Source: JAWLHA01 sp041690535
Lineage (GTDB): Bacteria > Pseudomonadota > Gammaproteobacteria > Thiohalomonadales > Thiohalomonadaceae
Length of the DNA stretch: 13,200 bases
Direction: 5' to 3'
Assembly (NCBI GenBank): GCA_041690535.1
Contig: JAWLHA010000094.1
Coordinates: forward strand, 1 to 13,200
A model generated the notes under the pieces. That model saw only the letters and a program-made list of their open reading frames with translations. It had not been told where the DNA came from and did no database searches. A program made the translations under genes and the position numbers. Positions 12,954 to 13,200 of the stretch are shown here, piece by piece (position 1 is the first letter of the stretch; each line of letters begins with the position of its first letter).

Positions 12954-13047
12954 GCCCCCAGCGGTGCCATGGCGCCTCGCCCTCGGCCTGCGCCAGCAGG
13001 CGGCGCTGCTCGGCATCGGGGTGGCGTGCGGTGTTCTTTCTTTTCAT
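12850..13047 (-). pseudogene. N-terminal fragment of MGH1-like glucosidase
   Basis: The frame from ATG 13047 reads 65 residues that match the start of large (~880-residue) MGH1-like glucosidase/GH63-related proteins: EQRRLLAQAEGEAPWHRWGP, then LSERQWGTVREDYSAHGEAW and EYFPDDHARER, where family members continue into RAYRWGEDG. After HARER comes one Asn codon and a stop, and the plus-strand gene's coding sequence takes over. No catalytic region remains. The two genes are joined tail to tail across about 100 shared bases, which marks a deletion or insertion junction near 12865-12875. The start-proximal end abuts the repeat at 13092-13200. Confidence 0.75.
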
Positions 13048-13091
13048 AAAGTCTTCATAGCACGTGCCTCGGGCACCGTGCCGGCCGGCAT

Positions 13092-13200
13092 CCACGGGAC
13101 TCCAGGCTTCCGCGGCAGCGTCTCGCCACTAACCGTCATTCCCGCGAAGGCGGGAATCCAGGCACCCACGGGACTCCAGGCTTCTGCGGCAGCATCTCGC
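13092..13200 (+). repeat. start of a 74-bp tandem repeat with palindromic unit
   Basis: The 35 bases at 13092-13126 recur at 13166-13200 with two differences, a period of 74 bases; the second copy is cut by the window end. Between them lies ATTCCCGCGAAGGCGGGAAT (13138-13157), an 8-bp perfect stem with a 4-base loop. This resembles the ATTCCC-N8-GGGAAT class known as dRS3 in Neisseria and seen in other proteobacteria. More units may follow beyond the window. Confidence 0.7.

Noticed and set aside
1..13200. CRISPR array or intact transposase gene
   Set aside because: No regularly spaced repeat-spacer series and no recognisable transposase frame is present; the repeats found are palindromic elements or a single tandem unit.

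Overview
The window reads as chromosomal DNA of a GC-rich gammaproteobacterium, probably an environmental or uncultured lineage. The evidence is a YggX-type Fe(II)-trafficking protein, a gammaproteobacterial tRNA-Phe with encoded CCA, a DesB-like desaturase, an MCE-type lipid transport operon, and many short palindromic intergenic repeats. I cannot name the genus.

Layout. 1-850: an upstream region with an interspersed repeat, then yggX, then tRNA-Phe with its own promoter and terminator. 893-1597: the remains of a P4-type integrase next to the tRNA, with repeated candidate integrase-binding sites. 1456-2129: no convincing gene. 2130-4873: a repeat-rich stretch holding a desaturase gene (minus strand) and a truncated KaiC-like reading frame whose stop overlaps the desaturase start. 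Two copies of a nested-palindrome mobile element, each with its own exact 9-11 bp target duplication, lie on either side. A third relative has the same core but entirely different arms. 4936-7665: an MCE-type (Mla/Pqi-like) operon of permease, MCE protein and lipoprotein, with only a 15-codon remnant where the ATPase gene is expected. 8068-8865: an internally deleted CorC/HlyC-family gene. 8867-11319 (minus strand): a compact gene set for secreted or envelope proteins, consisting of two small CX3C cysteine-rich proteins, a PLDc_N-like membrane protein, a secreted protein with a Kunitz/BPTI domain, and a decayed distal frame. 11594-12953 (plus strand): a SHOCT-domain membrane protein and an unknown membrane-anchored protein. 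12850-13047: the N-terminus only of an MGH1-like glucosidase. 13092-13200: the start of a tandem repeat.

Two themes stand out. The first is the minus-strand cassette 9381-11319. Three of its four intact products have signal peptides and disulfide-type cysteine patterns, and one is a near-canonical Kunitz inhibitor domain, which is rare in bacteria. I propose a secreted inhibitor or envelope-protection locus; this is inference. The second is the number of deletion scars (integrase, KaiC-like, MCE ATPase, CorC, glucosidase, two altered C-termini) together with palindromic repeats. This suggests an unstable accessory region, although assembly error must be excluded.
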